A DNA stretch of 64,000 nt, taken from NCBI GenBank assembly GCA_902727915.1, contig CACVAU010000064.1, positions 1 through 64,000 of the forward strand. The letters run 5' to 3'. This document shows, one piece after another, positions 50,735 to 60,247 of this stretch. The first letter of the stretch is position 1. Every line of letters starts with the position of its first letter. The notes under the pieces are model-generated. The model was not told the origin of the DNA. It made no database searches and saw only the letters and a program-made list of their open reading frames with translations. This DNA is from an uncultured Sulfurovum sp. Lineage in GTDB: Bacteria > Campylobacterota > Campylobacteria > Campylobacterales > Sulfurovaceae. Made by a program: the position numbers and the translations under genes.

Positions 50735-53554
50735 ATGGTACTTAAAACACTTTTACAACCAGCACTCTATATCATGAGTAAGCTCTCTTTTAAAACTAAG
50801 ATTATTACCTCCATTTTATTGCTCTTTATTCTCTTACTATTACCTTCAAAAAAACTCTTTACCGAATATATTGAGAAGAATAATAGATATAATAAACAGT
50901 TAATTGGATTGCGTTATATTGAAGTTATTAATAGTTTTATAAAAACCGTACAAGTACACCGTACACTCTCTTTACAATATTTAGAAGAAAGTAAAAACAA
51001 TGTTAAAGATAGTAATTGTTTACAAAACCTTCAAGAGAATGAAATTAGATTTCAAAATCAAAAAGAAACACTAATGGGATATGATGTAAAAAATTTTAAC
51101 TTTTTAGGATCAAACCAAAGCTTTGCTAAAGCCATAGCTTCTTACGATGTCATTACAGAAGATACCTTTGACAGAATTACTTCTATCTCGAGTGTGTTTA
51201 AAACACATGGAGAAATCATAAAAAAACTCATGAATACCATCACAGAAATAGCTAAATACAGTCAATTTACCTCTAATAAAGACAGAAGAATTAACTATAT
51301 AGCCATTATGCTTCAAGAAAAACTACCCTATTTAAATGATTTTACGAAACAATTAAGTGACACTTCTTTTAATACAATTAACACTGATAAAAAACTTAAA
51401 GCACAAAAACTTGTCTTATATTCCATTTCAACTGATTTAAGTAGTTTAAGAATTTTTTTAGAGAACAATTATTTAATTTCTGATTTACCAAACTATCATG
51501 CGTTAGAAGGACAAATAACAGCTGTAACCCACAGAGTAAATCAACTACTCATTATGATTGACAACAGAATTATAAACAGTGACAAAGAAAACCTAGACAA
51601 TGACTTTTTTTTAGAAAAAATAAATTCAACAATTGAAACAGAAGACATGCTTTATACTATGTTCTCCTATGCTTATAAAGATGCTATTAATGAACTAATG
51701 TCTAAGTCTAATAATAGTCTTTGGTCTTTACTCACTTTATTTTTAGTCATTGTTTTAATTGCACTTTATATTTTTATTGCATTTTATTATTCTATTACAG
51801 GAAACCTCAAAAAACTTCAAACAGCTTCAGAGATGATTGCAGAAGGCAATACCAACATAAAACTTAAAGTTGATAAATCAGATGAAATTGGAGATGCCCT
51901 TTTGGCTTTTAATACCATGAGTGAAAAACTCTCCGAAAACATTGCTTTTTTAGATGGGTATAAAACGGCCATCGATACCTCTAGTATTGTTTCAAAAACA
52001 GATACTAAAGGAATTATCACCTATGTTAACAAAATGTTCTGCGAGGTATCAGGGTATACAAAAAATGAACTTATAGGACGTTCACATAATATCATACGTC
52101 ATGAAGACAATTCCGTGGATATTTTTGAAAATATGTGGGAAACCATACAAGCTAAAAAAATTTGGAAAGGTATTTTAAAAAATAAAAATAAAGATGGTAC
52201 AGCCTATATTGTTAATGCTACCATCCTACCTATTTTAGATTCTGATAACAACATTTTAGAGTACATAGGTGTTCGACATGACATTACAGAATTAGAAAAA
52301 AGTAAAGAGGAGATTAAAAAACAACGCACAGATCTCTTAACAAGTTTACCCAATAGAAATCAACTACTAGTCGATTTAAAAGTAGCTGTAAAACCCATTT
52401 TATTTTATTTAAACATCGATAATTTTTCAGGCTTTAATGATTTTTATGGTTCAGATATTGGAGACTCTGTTATTGTTAAGTTAGCTGATACTCTTAAAAA
52501 ATTCAAAAGACTCGAAGCCTTCCAACTCTATCGATTGCAAGGAGACCAATTTATTTTACTTTTTCAAGAGGAACAACTTTCCAATAAAAATTTTCATACC
52601 TTTTTTACAGAACTTTTTACTCATATCGAACAAAATATTTCAAGCATCAATATTAAAAATCAAAACCGTATCAACATTTCCATCACAGGAGGAGTGGCAA
52701 CGTACTATACCCATGACAACTATCAAAATTTGATTTTATATGCCAATATTGCACGAAAGAAAGCACAAGAGCAACAAAAGAAATTTTTAATTTTTGATCA
52801 TACCATGCGTAAAAGTGAAGACTATGCACAAAATATAGAGTGGATTAAAAAAATTAAAGAAGCCATAGATGAAAATCGTATTACCACCTACTATCAAGGT
52901 ATTGTAGATAATAAAACAGAAAAAATTGTCAAATATGAAACGCTTGTACGAATGCTAGATAATGAAGGCTTAACCGTCTCAACCCTTACACTTTTAGAAA
53001 TTGCACAAAAAGCTAAACTATATCCTCAAATTACTAAAATTGTTGTTGCAAAAGCACTAAAAACATTCAAGAACATGAATGACATACAATTTTCCATTAA
53101 TCTTACTATTGATGATATTCTTTCCGAAGACATTACCCAATTTATTTATAAAAAACTGAACAATTATCCAAACTCACACAATATAATTTTTGAAATTACA
53201 GAATCAGAAGAAGTTTCTGATTATAAAATAATTAATGACTTCATTGAGGAGGTACAAAAATATGGTTCAAAAATTGCCATTGATGACTTTGGTTCAGGCT
53301 ATGCCAACTTTGAGCACATTATCAATATTAACGCTGACTTTATTAAAATAGATGGTAGCCTTATCAAAAATATTACCAAAGATAAAAATGCAGCCATTAT
53401 TACCGAAGCCATTATTTCATTTTCTAAAAAACTTGGTAAAAAAACCATTACCGAATATGTCCATAATAAAGAAGTTTATGAAACGGTAAAAGCACTTGGA
53501 GCTGACTATTCACAAGGTTATTACTTTGGTGAACCCTCTCCAAATGTGATTTAA
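50735..53554 (+). CDS. Membrane sensor with degenerate GGDEF and intact EAL domain
   Basis: A 939-residue c-di-GMP phosphodiesterase candidate. Membrane segments near 23-41 and 330-355 flank a periplasmic helical sensor that resembles the nitrate/nitrite-sensing NIT type (FIKTVQVHRTLSLQYLEESK). A HAMP (about 355-405), a PAS (about 410-525, GYTKNELIGRSHNIIRHEDN, as in Aer-like PAS), GGDEF (about 530-690) and EAL (about 700-935) follow. GGDEF reads RLQGDQF, so cyclase activity is unlikely. EAL residues are kept: E in KYETLVRM, N in INLTID, FEITESE, DDFGSGYANFEHI, IKIDGS, TEYV and SQGYYFGEP. Expected output is hydrolysis of c-di-GMP in response to an external cue. Confidence 0.9.
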   Translation: MVLKTLLQPALYIMSKLSFKTKIITSILLLFILLLLPSKKLFTEYIEKNNRYNKQLIGLRYIEVINSFIKTVQVHRTLSLQYLEESKNNVKDSNCLQNLQENEIRFQNQKETLMGYDVKNFNFLGSNQSFAKAIASYDVITEDTFDRITSISSVFKTHGEIIKKLMNTITEIAKYSQFTSNKDRRINYIAIMLQEKLPYLNDFTKQLSDTSFNTINTDKKLKAQKLVLYSISTDLSSLRIFLENNYLISDLPNYHALEGQITAVTHRVNQLLIMIDNRIINSDKENLDNDFFLEKINSTIETEDMLYTMFSYAYKDAINELMSKSNNSLWSLLTLFLVIVLIALYIFIAFYYSITGNLKKLQTASEMIAEGNTNIKLKVDKSDEIGDALLAFNTMSEKLSENIAFLDGYKTAIDTSSIVSKTDTKGIITYVNKMFCEVSGYTKNELIGRSHNIIRHEDNSVDIFENMWETIQAKKIWKGILKNKNKDGTAYIVNATILPILDSDNNILEYIGVRHDITELEKSKEEIKKQRTDLLTSLPNRNQLLVDLKVAVKPILFYLNIDNFSGFNDFYGSDIGDSVIVKLADTLKKFKRLEAFQLYRLQGDQFILLFQEEQLSNKNFHTFFTELFTHIEQNISSINIKNQNRINISITGGVATYYTHDNYQNLILYANIARKKAQEQQKKFLIFDHTMRKSEDYAQNIEWIKKIKEAIDENRITTYYQGIVDNKTEKIVKYETLVRMLDNEGLTVSTLTLLEIAQKAKLYPQITKIVVAKALKTFKNMNDIQFSINLTIDDILSEDITQFIYKKLNNYPNSHNIIFEITESEEVSDYKIINDFIEEVQKYGSKIAIDDFGSGYANFEHIININADFIKIDGSLIKNITKDKNAAIITEAIISFSKKLGKKTITEYVHNKEVYETVKALGADYSQGYYFGEPSPNVI

Positions 53555-53699
53555 TTTTACCAAATTATTATAATTTATTGATAATTGTTCTATAAGAATA
53601 TTGCTAATTCAAGTAAAAATATCTCTTAACTATAAAAAACAACTTAAGTATTAATTTTTATTTCTACTCTAACTTTACTCTAAGTTAATTTAGAATACC

Positions 53700-53708
53700 T
53701 GTTATAAT
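53700..53708 (+). promoter_or_regulatory. Extended -10 giving a probable leaderless message
   Basis: TGTTATAAT (53700-53708) is a perfect extended -10 just 6 bases before the ATG at 53715, so transcription should begin at or within a base or two of the start codon. The intervening TAGGGC offers no usable leader. Confidence 0.5.
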
Positions 53709-53714
53709 TAGGGC

Positions 53715-54098
53715 ATGAAAACATTATTATTAACGCTAATTATATTATCAACTACGTCTTTAAATTCTGCTACTATTGAGGGGGTTAAACCCTCATACAA
53801 TAAAGTTTATAGAACTGATAGACTTGGGGATTCTTATTACTTTTTACTGTTAACTAAAGATGGAAAATACCATCATCTCTTTACAAACAAAACAGATAGC
53901 CTTTCACCTTCTGAATTAAAATCTTCTAAACTGTTAGAAATTTTGAAAAAAAAGCAATCTTGGGGAAAAGCTTTTCCTAAAAAAGGTACTTATACCATTA
54001 GTAAAGGTAAAATATACACTAAACTACTGTGGAATCCCATCCAAATTCTTTCACCTCGTAAAATAAAATACTTAAATAAAATCTTTATTATTCAATAG
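53715..54098 (+). CDS. Small secreted protein, unknown function
   Basis: A 127-residue exported protein (signal peptide 1-18, TTSLNSATIEG) that I do not recognise. The mature part is basic and strand-rich, with 'YYFLLLTKDGKYHHLFT' and 'KGTYTISKGKIYTKLLWNPIQILSPRKI', somewhat like a lipocalin- or DUF-type beta barrel fragment but too short to assign. It lies alone between the c-di-GMP sensor and nadE, with a -10 box placed for leaderless translation. Confidence 0.55.
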   Translation: MKTLLLTLIILSTTSLNSATIEGVKPSYNKVYRTDRLGDSYYFLLLTKDGKYHHLFTNKTDSLSPSELKSSKLLEILKKKQSWGKAFPKKGTYTISKGKIYTKLLWNPIQILSPRKIKYLNKIFIIQ

Positions 54099-54113
54099 GC
54101 TAACCCAATTTTT

Positions 54114-54122
54114 TGTTACAAT
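54114..54122 (+). promoter_or_regulatory. Extended -10 promoter of nadE
   Basis: TGTTACAAT (54114-54122) fits TGnTAnAAT. The expected transcript starts near 54129 and includes AAGGA six bases before the ATG at 54151. Confidence 0.5.
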
Positions 54123-54150
54123 AAGCACCTATATTTTATAAGGATTATTG

Positions 54151-56040
54151 ATGCATGGATTTCACCGAATTGCTGCAGCTGTTAACAAAACCATTGTTGC
54201 CAACCCTAAAGAAAATGCCAACGAAGTTTTAAAACTGCTTACAGAGGCCTACCAAAAACAAGTAGCTGTTATTGTATTTCCAGAACTCACCCTAACAAGC
54301 TATACAGCTTCTGACCTTTTTTTAAATCAAACCCTTATTCAAAAACAGTATGATGCCCTAGCTTCACTTCTGCTTGATGCCAAAGCCATCAACACTGTTG
54401 CCATTATAGGTTTTGCACTGCTTCATAACAACCGACTCTACAATACAGCCATTGTTTTTCAAAATGGTGAAATTTTAGGAGTTGTTCCAAAATCTTACTT
54501 GCCTAACAAAAAAGAGTTTTATGAGAAACGTCAATTTAATTCAGGCATTAACATTCAAAATGAAACCATTACTCTTTTTAACACACCCCTTCCTTTTGGT
54601 ACAGATTTACTCTTTAAAGCCCAAAATGAGATTCTATTTGGGGTAGAAATTTGTGAAGACCTTTGGACCATTACCCCACCTAGCAATCAAATGGCGATTA
54701 ATGGAGCAAATCTTCTCTTTAATCTCTCTGCTAGTAATGAACTCATTGGAAAGGCTCACTACCGTGAAGAGTTGGTACGTACTCAAAGTGCAAGATGTAT
54801 GTCAGCCTATGTTTACACCTCATCAGGCGTTGGAGAATCCACCACCGACACGGTGTATGGAGGTCAAGCACTCATTGCAGAATATGGCTCAACGCTTATT
54901 CAAAATGAACGCTTTAGGCTTACAAGCCATCTTATCACAGCCGATTTAGATTTACAACGACTCAATTGGTTACGCATGAATGAGTCCAGCTATACCGATA
55001 CTTCCATGACACCTTTTAGAACCATCTACCTCGAAGAAACCGTTACAATAAAAACCCTTCAACGCTTTGTATCCTCCACTCCTTTTGTGCCGTCTAAATT
55101 TCAAGAAAAACAAATCCGATGCGATGAGATAATTAACATCCAAGCCCATGCCCTCATTAAACGAATGCAACATGCTCACATAGAAAAAGCCATCATTGGC
55201 ATCTCTGGAGGACTTGACTCTACCCTTGCCCTACTCTCCACCCACAAAGCTTTTGAACTCATGCAATGGAAAACTCAAAATATTATTGCCATTACCATGC
55301 CTGGGTTTGGAACAACCAGCCGAACCAAAAACAATGCCATAGAGCTTTGTCAAGCCTTAGAGGTAACGCTAAGAGAAGTAGACATTAGCAAACTAGCCCT
55401 TACCGAATTTGAAGCCATCGGGCATGAGGTTGAAGACCTTTCCGTCACGTACGAAAATGTTCAAGCACGAGCCAGAACCAGTATACTTATGAACACGGCT
55501 AACCGTGAAGGTGGCTTGGTCATTGGTACAGGAGATTTAAGTGAAATCGCCCTTGGTTGGTCTACTTACAATGGTGACCACATGAGCATGTATGCACTTA
55601 ATTCTGGAATTCCTAAGACACTCATTCAGTACGTTATCGAATCGTTTAAACAAAATGAGAAAATAGCCCCTATTATTGACGACATTTTAGCCACACCCAT
55701 AAGCCCAGAACTGCTTCCTCATGACCAAGATAGCATTGTTCAAGAGACCGAATCTATTATTGGGCCCTATGAACTGCATGACTTTTTTCTTTATCACTTT
55801 ATAAAATATGGAGCAACCCCAAAAAAGATTCTCTTCTTAGCCAACCATGCTTTTGATAATTATGAGGAGGAGACCATCAAAAAATGGCTTAAAAAGTTTA
55901 TTTGGCGTTTCTTTACCCAACAGTTCAAACGCTCATGTATGCCCGATGGGCCCAAAGTAGGAAGTATCTCTCTTAGCCCAAGAGCCGACTGGAAAATGCC
56001 TTCAGATGCCGATGTTAAGATTTGGTTAGAAGCACTTTAA
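54151..56040 (+). CDS. nadE: Glutamine-dependent NAD+ synthetase NadE
   Basis: Amidates deamido-NAD to NAD, the last step of NAD synthesis. Residues 1 to about 290 are a nitrilase-type glutaminase with catalytic Glu (VIVFPELTLTSYTASDLF), Lys (VPKSYLPNKKEFYEKRQF) and Cys (GVEICEDLW). Residues about 330-629 are the synthetase with 'GISGGLDSTLALL' PP-loop and 'GTGDLSEIALGWSTYNGDHMSMY'. The ATG at 54151 is 6 bases after AAGGA and is preferred to the in-frame TTG before it. The gene overlaps the convergent yigZ by 26 bases. Confidence 0.95.
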   Translation: MHGFHRIAAAVNKTIVANPKENANEVLKLLTEAYQKQVAVIVFPELTLTSYTASDLFLNQTLIQKQYDALASLLLDAKAINTVAIIGFALLHNNRLYNTAIVFQNGEILGVVPKSYLPNKKEFYEKRQFNSGINIQNETITLFNTPLPFGTDLLFKAQNEILFGVEICEDLWTITPPSNQMAINGANLLFNLSASNELIGKAHYREELVRTQSARCMSAYVYTSSGVGESTTDTVYGGQALIAEYGSTLIQNERFRLTSHLITADLDLQRLNWLRMNESSYTDTSMTPFRTIYLEETVTIKTLQRFVSSTPFVPSKFQEKQIRCDEIINIQAHALIKRMQHAHIEKAIIGISGGLDSTLALLSTHKAFELMQWKTQNIIAITMPGFGTTSRTKNNAIELCQALEVTLREVDISKLALTEFEAIGHEVEDLSVTYENVQARARTSILMNTANREGGLVIGTGDLSEIALGWSTYNGDHMSMYALNSGIPKTLIQYVIESFKQNEKIAPIIDDILATPISPELLPHDQDSIVQETESIIGPYELHDFFLYHFIKYGATPKKILFLANHAFDNYEEETIKKWLKKFIWRFFTQQFKRSCMPDGPKVGSISLSPRADWKMPSDADVKIWLEAL

Positions 56041-56578
56041 GCTCTTCTAACTTTTCTTTGGAAGCTTTAATCTTCCACGCGACTTTGTCCCCTAAAAAAT
56101 CTCGTTCAACCTGAAAAATCTCTAATTTATTCAGAAGGTACTCACGTTTTTGAACGTCTGAATAAGAGGTATCAAAACCATAAACAAACTCTTTTTCATA
56201 CCTTATCCTATCGGACAATGACACCACCTCTTTGACAGCCGAGGCATAGGCTCTTGCCATGCCACCAATGCCCAATTTTGTTCCTCCAAAATAACGAACA
56301 ATTAGCACAGCCACATTGATAAGCTCTTCTCCTCTAAGTACATTGAGCGATGGTACACCAGCTGCTCCTTTGGGTTCTTCATCATCTGAAAAATTTTCAA
56401 CTATTTGGTCAAACTCATTGAGATAACGTAAAGCATAAACCACATGTCGTGCTTTTGGGTGTTGGGCTTTTAGCTTCTCTTGTAACCCTTCATACTCACT
56501 TATAGGCACTAAATGGGCAATGAATTTTGATTTTTTAACCTCATAGTTTCCAACAAAAGCATTTTCTATCGTTTGCAT
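56015..56578 (-). CDS. yigZ: YigZ/IMPACT family protein
   Basis: A 187-residue protein of the UPF0029/IMPACT family, function uncertain (related to translation regulators in eukaryotes). Family blocks: 'KSKFIAHLVPIS', 'HPKARHVVYALRYLN', 'FSDDEEPKGAAGVPSLNVLRGEELINVAVLIVRYFGGTKLGIGGMARAYA'. The C-terminal ferredoxin-like part is shorter. Its start overlaps the hemH stop by one base, so the two are coupled, and its 3' end overlaps nadE. Confidence 0.9.
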   Translation of the reverse strand: MQTIENAFVGNYEVKKSKFIAHLVPISEYEGLQEKLKAQHPKARHVVYALRYLNEFDQIVENFSDDEEPKGAAGVPSLNVLRGEELINVAVLIVRYFGGTKLGIGGMARAYASAVKEVVSLSDRIRYEKEFVYGFDTSYSDVQKREYLLNKLEIFQVERDFLGDKVAWKIKASKEKLEELKVLLTKS

Positions 56579-57519
56579 TAAAGGGCATTGACCTTTTTAA
56601 CAATAAAATCTATAAACGCATCATCATCATTAAAACATTTTGCCACTCTATAGTCATCATACTTAATTTTATCAGCTATTTCTCGGTGTTCAATATCAAG
56701 TTCATAGACCGTTTCAGAGTTGTCAATGGTAAAAGCCAAAGGATAAATCAGCACTTTTCGGTGGTAAGGATTACGCAATACATCCACCAAATTTGGCTCT
56801 AACCATGCAGCAGAACCTACTTTTGACTGGTAGACCAACTTAATGTTGTTAAACTTAATACCACGTTCATGAAAATAGATACGCAGTGCTGAAACATTGC
56901 CCTCTACTTGGTTCTGATAGGGGTCACCAGCTTTTATGATGCTCATGGGCAATCCATGTGCTGAAAGCAACAAATCATACTCTTGGGTATCTTTATCCCC
57001 AAAAGCTTCCATAATTTTATTGGCACACATCTCAATGTACTCAAAATCATCATAATAAGGGTCAATCACCGTAATCTTCGGTGCATACGCCAATGCTTCA
57101 CAACGTGCTTCTATGTCTTCTAATGAAGAAAGTGTTGTGGTAGTAGAGTATTGTGGATACATCGGAAATAACACCAACTCTTCAACCCCATCTTTTTGAA
57201 ACTGTATTAACGCATCCGTCGCAAAAGGAGGCACATAACGCATGGCAGGAGCAACTTTCATCTCAAGCTTGGCATTGAGCTTTTCTACAACTTGATAGGT
57301 CAAAGCAGGTAGAGGCGATTTCCCCCCTAAATGTTCCATGAAATTCTCTTTCACTTCATCAATACGATTGAGAATAATAATTTCTCTAATCAACGCGCGT
57401 GTGTATCGGTCCATGGTCAAAATATTTTTATCAGAAAACATGTTATGTAAAAACATTTGAACTTCATCGACGTTATTGGGACCACCCATATTTAGTAGTA
57501 ATAGTGCTTTTTTATTCAT
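56578..57519 (-). CDS. hemH: Ferrochelatase HemH
   Basis: Inserts ferrous iron into protoporphyrin IX. The 313 residues show 'LLLNMGGPNNVDEV', 'FLHNMFSDKNIL', 'MRYVPPFATDAL', 'LVLFPMYPQYSTTTTLSSLED', the catalytic His in 'LLLSAHGLPMSIIKAGDPY', 'YQSKVGSAAWLEPNL' and 'PLAFTIDNSETVYELDIEHRE', where the usual Glu is kept. It follows the radical SAM gene by 18 bases. Confidence 0.95.
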   Translation of the reverse strand: MNKKALLLLNMGGPNNVDEVQMFLHNMFSDKNILTMDRYTRALIREIIILNRIDEVKENFMEHLGGKSPLPALTYQVVEKLNAKLEMKVAPAMRYVPPFATDALIQFQKDGVEELVLFPMYPQYSTTTTLSSLEDIEARCEALAYAPKITVIDPYYDDFEYIEMCANKIMEAFGDKDTQEYDLLLSAHGLPMSIIKAGDPYQNQVEGNVSALRIYFHERGIKFNNIKLVYQSKVGSAAWLEPNLVDVLRNPYHRKVLIYPLAFTIDNSETVYELDIEHREIADKIKYDDYRVAKCFNDDDAFIDFIVKKVNAL

Positions 57520-57537
57520 AAAAGTATTCTAGCAGTT

Positions 57538-58404
57538 TTACTTAAACCTATCTTTATACGAACACTTCAAACACATCTCTTCGCTACACTCTCCGACTTT
57601 AAAGCCCTCTCTCATATCTGTAGCACGTTTTTCATGGAGTATCTCTTTTAGAGATGCTTCTTTTACATTGCCCAATTTCATAACAGCCTCATTGTCTAAA
57701 CAGCAGGGAATCACATCGCCATTGGCCAAAATACCTATATGAGAACTTAACCCTTGGCAAGTTCCGTGACCATAATTTTTATTTTTAAGTGAAGGCCATT
57801 CAAAATAGTTGTCAAAATGTAGAAGTACCTTATTGTCTAAACGAATGCTTTTTTTCTCTTTAGGATTTAAAGTTTTTAAATCTAGCTTTACAGAAAATGC
57901 TTCTTCTAAGATATCAAAAAGTTCTCTGTTAAACTTCTCTTCTGACATTGCTTCATCTAAATTCCACATGCGTAAATTTATAAACAGCTCTTTTTCTTGT
58001 TCTATTTTTTCATGACAAAGCTTTAAAATGGGTTGCATGTACTGTTCAAAACTGATGCTCGTATCATTTTTATTAAAAGCATTCAGTGACACATTTATCT
58101 GTTTGACAGCTGGATGGAACAGGGTTTCAAAAGAGTGTTTTTTCATAAAATAACCCGAAGTGGTTAACATGGCTTTGAGTTTATGCTTATGAATAATATC
58201 TAAATACTTACTTAAGTTTGGTAACGTCAAAGGGTCTCCCACCACATGACAAGCTATCTCTTTGGTAAAAGCTTTTGCCTCTGCAACAATGGACTCAAAA
58301 AATTCTAAATCCATCGTGGTATTAGGTAGCTCTTTGGTTGGACAAAAGGAACAACGAAGTCCACAAACATTGGTAAGTTCTAGGTAAATACGGTAAAATT
58401 TCAT
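57538..58404 (-). CDS. Radical SAM protein with SPASM-type C-terminus
   Basis: A 288-residue enzyme with C14-x3-C18-x2-C21 (NVCGLRCSFCPTK) binding the SAM iron-sulfur cluster. 'HVVGDPLTLPNLSKYLDI' is the GGEP-like strand (here VGDP). The C-terminus has further cysteines, 'GDVIPCCLDNEAVMKLGN', 'GECSEEMCLKCSYKDRFK', as in SPASM domains holding auxiliary clusters. Substrate unknown; it is upstream of hemH and yigZ on the same strand, but no link to haem chemistry such as HemN motifs is visible. Confidence 0.85.
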   Translation of the reverse strand: MKFYRIYLELTNVCGLRCSFCPTKELPNTTMDLEFFESIVAEAKAFTKEIACHVVGDPLTLPNLSKYLDIIHKHKLKAMLTTSGYFMKKHSFETLFHPAVKQINVSLNAFNKNDTSISFEQYMQPILKLCHEKIEQEKELFINLRMWNLDEAMSEEKFNRELFDILEEAFSVKLDLKTLNPKEKKSIRLDNKVLLHFDNYFEWPSLKNKNYGHGTCQGLSSHIGILANGDVIPCCLDNEAVMKLGNVKEASLKEILHEKRATDMREGFKVGECSEEMCLKCSYKDRFK

Positions 58405-58499
58405 GCAAGATTATAACAGAGTTAAGCCCAAAGTAAATGGGCTATTCTAAAATCTCTAACGAAGATTTAGATACAATATCATCAATAAAGGAAAGCCTG

Positions 58500-58946
58500 A
58501 TGTCTCATTTTTTGAAATACTTACTTTTTGGAATAATACTCTTTTTTCTCTTCGCCTGTTTTGCTCCTGAAGAAGAGAAAACAGAAGTACTAAAAGTACC
58601 TGAGAAAATTACCATGCTTTTTGTAAGCCAACCCTCTTGCCCTTCTTGTGACAAACTTGAAGAGACAATGCAACTGGAAAAACCTCATAAGCTTATAAGT
58701 AACTATTTTTATTTCAAAAAAATCTACCTTGGAGAGCAACTTCCTGATGGTCTTATGCAACCTAATGGTACCCCTACCGTTTACTTTTTAGGTGCTGATG
58801 ACGAAGTGTTAGTTGAACCCCTCATTGGTGAAAAAACAGAAGCTGGACTGATGGAGTTTTTAGAAGATGCCCTGCTTGAATTTAAAATTGCTTATAAAGT
58901 AGATTTAGTAAAAGAAAGAGAAACAAACAATGCCAATAAAATTTAA
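58500..58946 (+). CDS. Thioredoxin-fold lipoprotein
   Basis: A 148-residue envelope protein. I start it at the ATG at 58500, 7 bases after AAGGA; the earlier ATG at 58437 has no ribosome binding site and would bury the signal. The lipobox is LFAC (Cys20). The mature domain has C47-P-S-C50 in 'SQPSCPSCDKLEE' and a cis-proline region 'NGTPTVYFLGADDE', so it is a periplasmic thiol protein like the SoxW/DsbE-type reductases. Its 3' end overlaps the next lipoprotein gene by 17 bases, making a coupled operon. Confidence 0.75.
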   Translation: MSHFLKYLLFGIILFFLFACFAPEEEKTEVLKVPEKITMLFVSQPSCPSCDKLEETMQLEKPHKLISNYFYFKKIYLGEQLPDGLMQPNGTPTVYFLGADDEVLVEPLIGEKTEAGLMEFLEDALLEFKIAYKVDLVKERETNNANKI

Positions 58947-59658
58947 AAACCCTAGCCTACTCCTTTTAATCTTTTTAACTTTTGTGGCTTGTTCTGACAG
59001 TGAAGCTAACAATGTTATTGCCAAAATTCCAGAAGCCTCAGGTATTTCATTTTGCGAAGACTCAAACACACTGGTTGTTGCCAACGATGAAGGAACTTTT
59101 TACGAACTCTCTTTGACAGGTAAAATAATTTTTGAACATAAACTTGGGAAATACGACCTAGAAGGTGTGGTGTGTGAAGCCGAAGAATTTATTTTTGCTG
59201 TAGAAGATGGTGCAATACTTAAAGTCAATCGTAAAACATTAAAGAGTAAAAAACTAAAGCTCAAAGGCAAAGATTTTAAACTCTCCAAAAAAGCTGGTAT
59301 TGAAGGTATTGCTAAAATTGATGATGTTTATTATCTCTCTATTCAAGCTAAAAAAAAGAAAGACTCTAAATTATTAATCGTTAAAAGAGGAGCAAACTAC
59401 GCCAAAGTTATCAAAACAATTGAGCATGGTATTATTGACTCTGCTGGTTTAGAATTTCATGAAAAAAAGTTTTATGTAGTTTCAGACAATAAAGATAAAC
59501 TTTATATCTATGATTTAAAAAGAGAAAAAATTCTTAAAAAAATTAAACTGCCAAAATTTGCACAAGAAGGAATCACTTTTGACAATAAAGGCAATGTTTA
59601 TTTTGCAGATGATGATGGTGCTGTTTTAAAGTACACAAAGAAAGAACTTAAACTTTAA
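58930..59658 (+). CDS. SdiA-regulated-type beta-propeller lipoprotein
   Basis: A 242-residue protein with a lipobox FVAC (Cys21). The mature part is a beta-propeller of SMP-30/SdiA-regulated type: 'IPEASGISFCEDSNTLVVANDEGTFYELS', 'KYDLEGVVCEAEEFIFAVEDG', 'AGIEGIAKIDDVYYLSIQ', 'DSAGLEFHEKKFYVVSDNKDKLYIYD', and 'FAQEGITFDNKGNVYFADD'. Each blade has the 'xEGIxxxxxxxxxvxse' signature. Role unknown; surface-bound, perhaps sensing or binding a ligand. Overlaps the thiol lipoprotein gene upstream. Confidence 0.78.
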   Translation: MPIKFKNPSLLLLIFLTFVACSDSEANNVIAKIPEASGISFCEDSNTLVVANDEGTFYELSLTGKIIFEHKLGKYDLEGVVCEAEEFIFAVEDGAILKVNRKTLKSKKLKLKGKDFKLSKKAGIEGIAKIDDVYYLSIQAKKKKDSKLLIVKRGANYAKVIKTIEHGIIDSAGLEFHEKKFYVVSDNKDKLYIYDLKREKILKKIKLPKFAQEGITFDNKGNVYFADDDGAVLKYTKKELKL

Positions 59659-59660
59659 CC

Positions 59661-60236
59661 ATGAAGAGTATAGCCTTAGAGCGAATTGCTAGAACCAAAG
59701 AGTTAGAGCTCAATCATGTTGACCTAAGAGGCTTAGGGCTAACAGAGTTACCCCAAGAACTTTTAGAAATTACCCACATAAGAAGTTTGGCACTTTCATC
59801 AAACAAACTAATAGACCTCTCCATGCTCAAACACTTTTCTCATCTCAAAAAGCTTTCTATTACCCATAACCAAATAGAAGACATCTCTGTCTTACATAAC
59901 TTTCATAAATTAAAATACCTTTTTGCTGCAAACAATAAAATAAAAAATTTAAATGGGATTTCAGGATTAAAAAAATTAAAAAAAGTTGTCTTAAATACCA
60001 ATCAAATAGAAGATATCTCTCCTCTAAATAAAACTAAAGAGATTGTCTTTTTAGATTTAACCTTCAACAAGATAGTCAATTTTACACCAGTTAAAACACT
60101 TCCTAAACTGGCATGGCTCTCTTTAGCCGAAAACCCTATTGACATGGATAAAGCCAAATACCTTCGAAAAGAGCGACCATTAATCTATTTTTACCGTTTA
60201 GACTATATTAGGTCAGCCATTCTTTGTGAACTTTAG
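59661..60236 (+). CDS. Leucine-rich repeat protein
   Basis: A 191-residue protein consisting of about six LRR units of 21-22 residues, e.g. 'LRGLGLTELPQELLEITHIR', 'SLALSSNKLIDLSMLKHFSH', 'KLSITHNQIEDISVL' and 'KVVLNTNQIEDISPL'. The SDS22-like pattern indicates a curved protein-binding scaffold. No signal peptide, so probably cytosolic. It starts two bases after the propeller gene and ends the operon. Partner unknown. Confidence 0.85.
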   Translation: MKSIALERIARTKELELNHVDLRGLGLTELPQELLEITHIRSLALSSNKLIDLSMLKHFSHLKKLSITHNQIEDISVLHNFHKLKYLFAANNKIKNLNGISGLKKLKKVVLNTNQIEDISPLNKTKEIVFLDLTFNKIVNFTPVKTLPKLAWLSLAENPIDMDKAKYLRKERPLIYFYRLDYIRSAILCEL

Positions 60237-60247
60237 GCTTAAAATCG

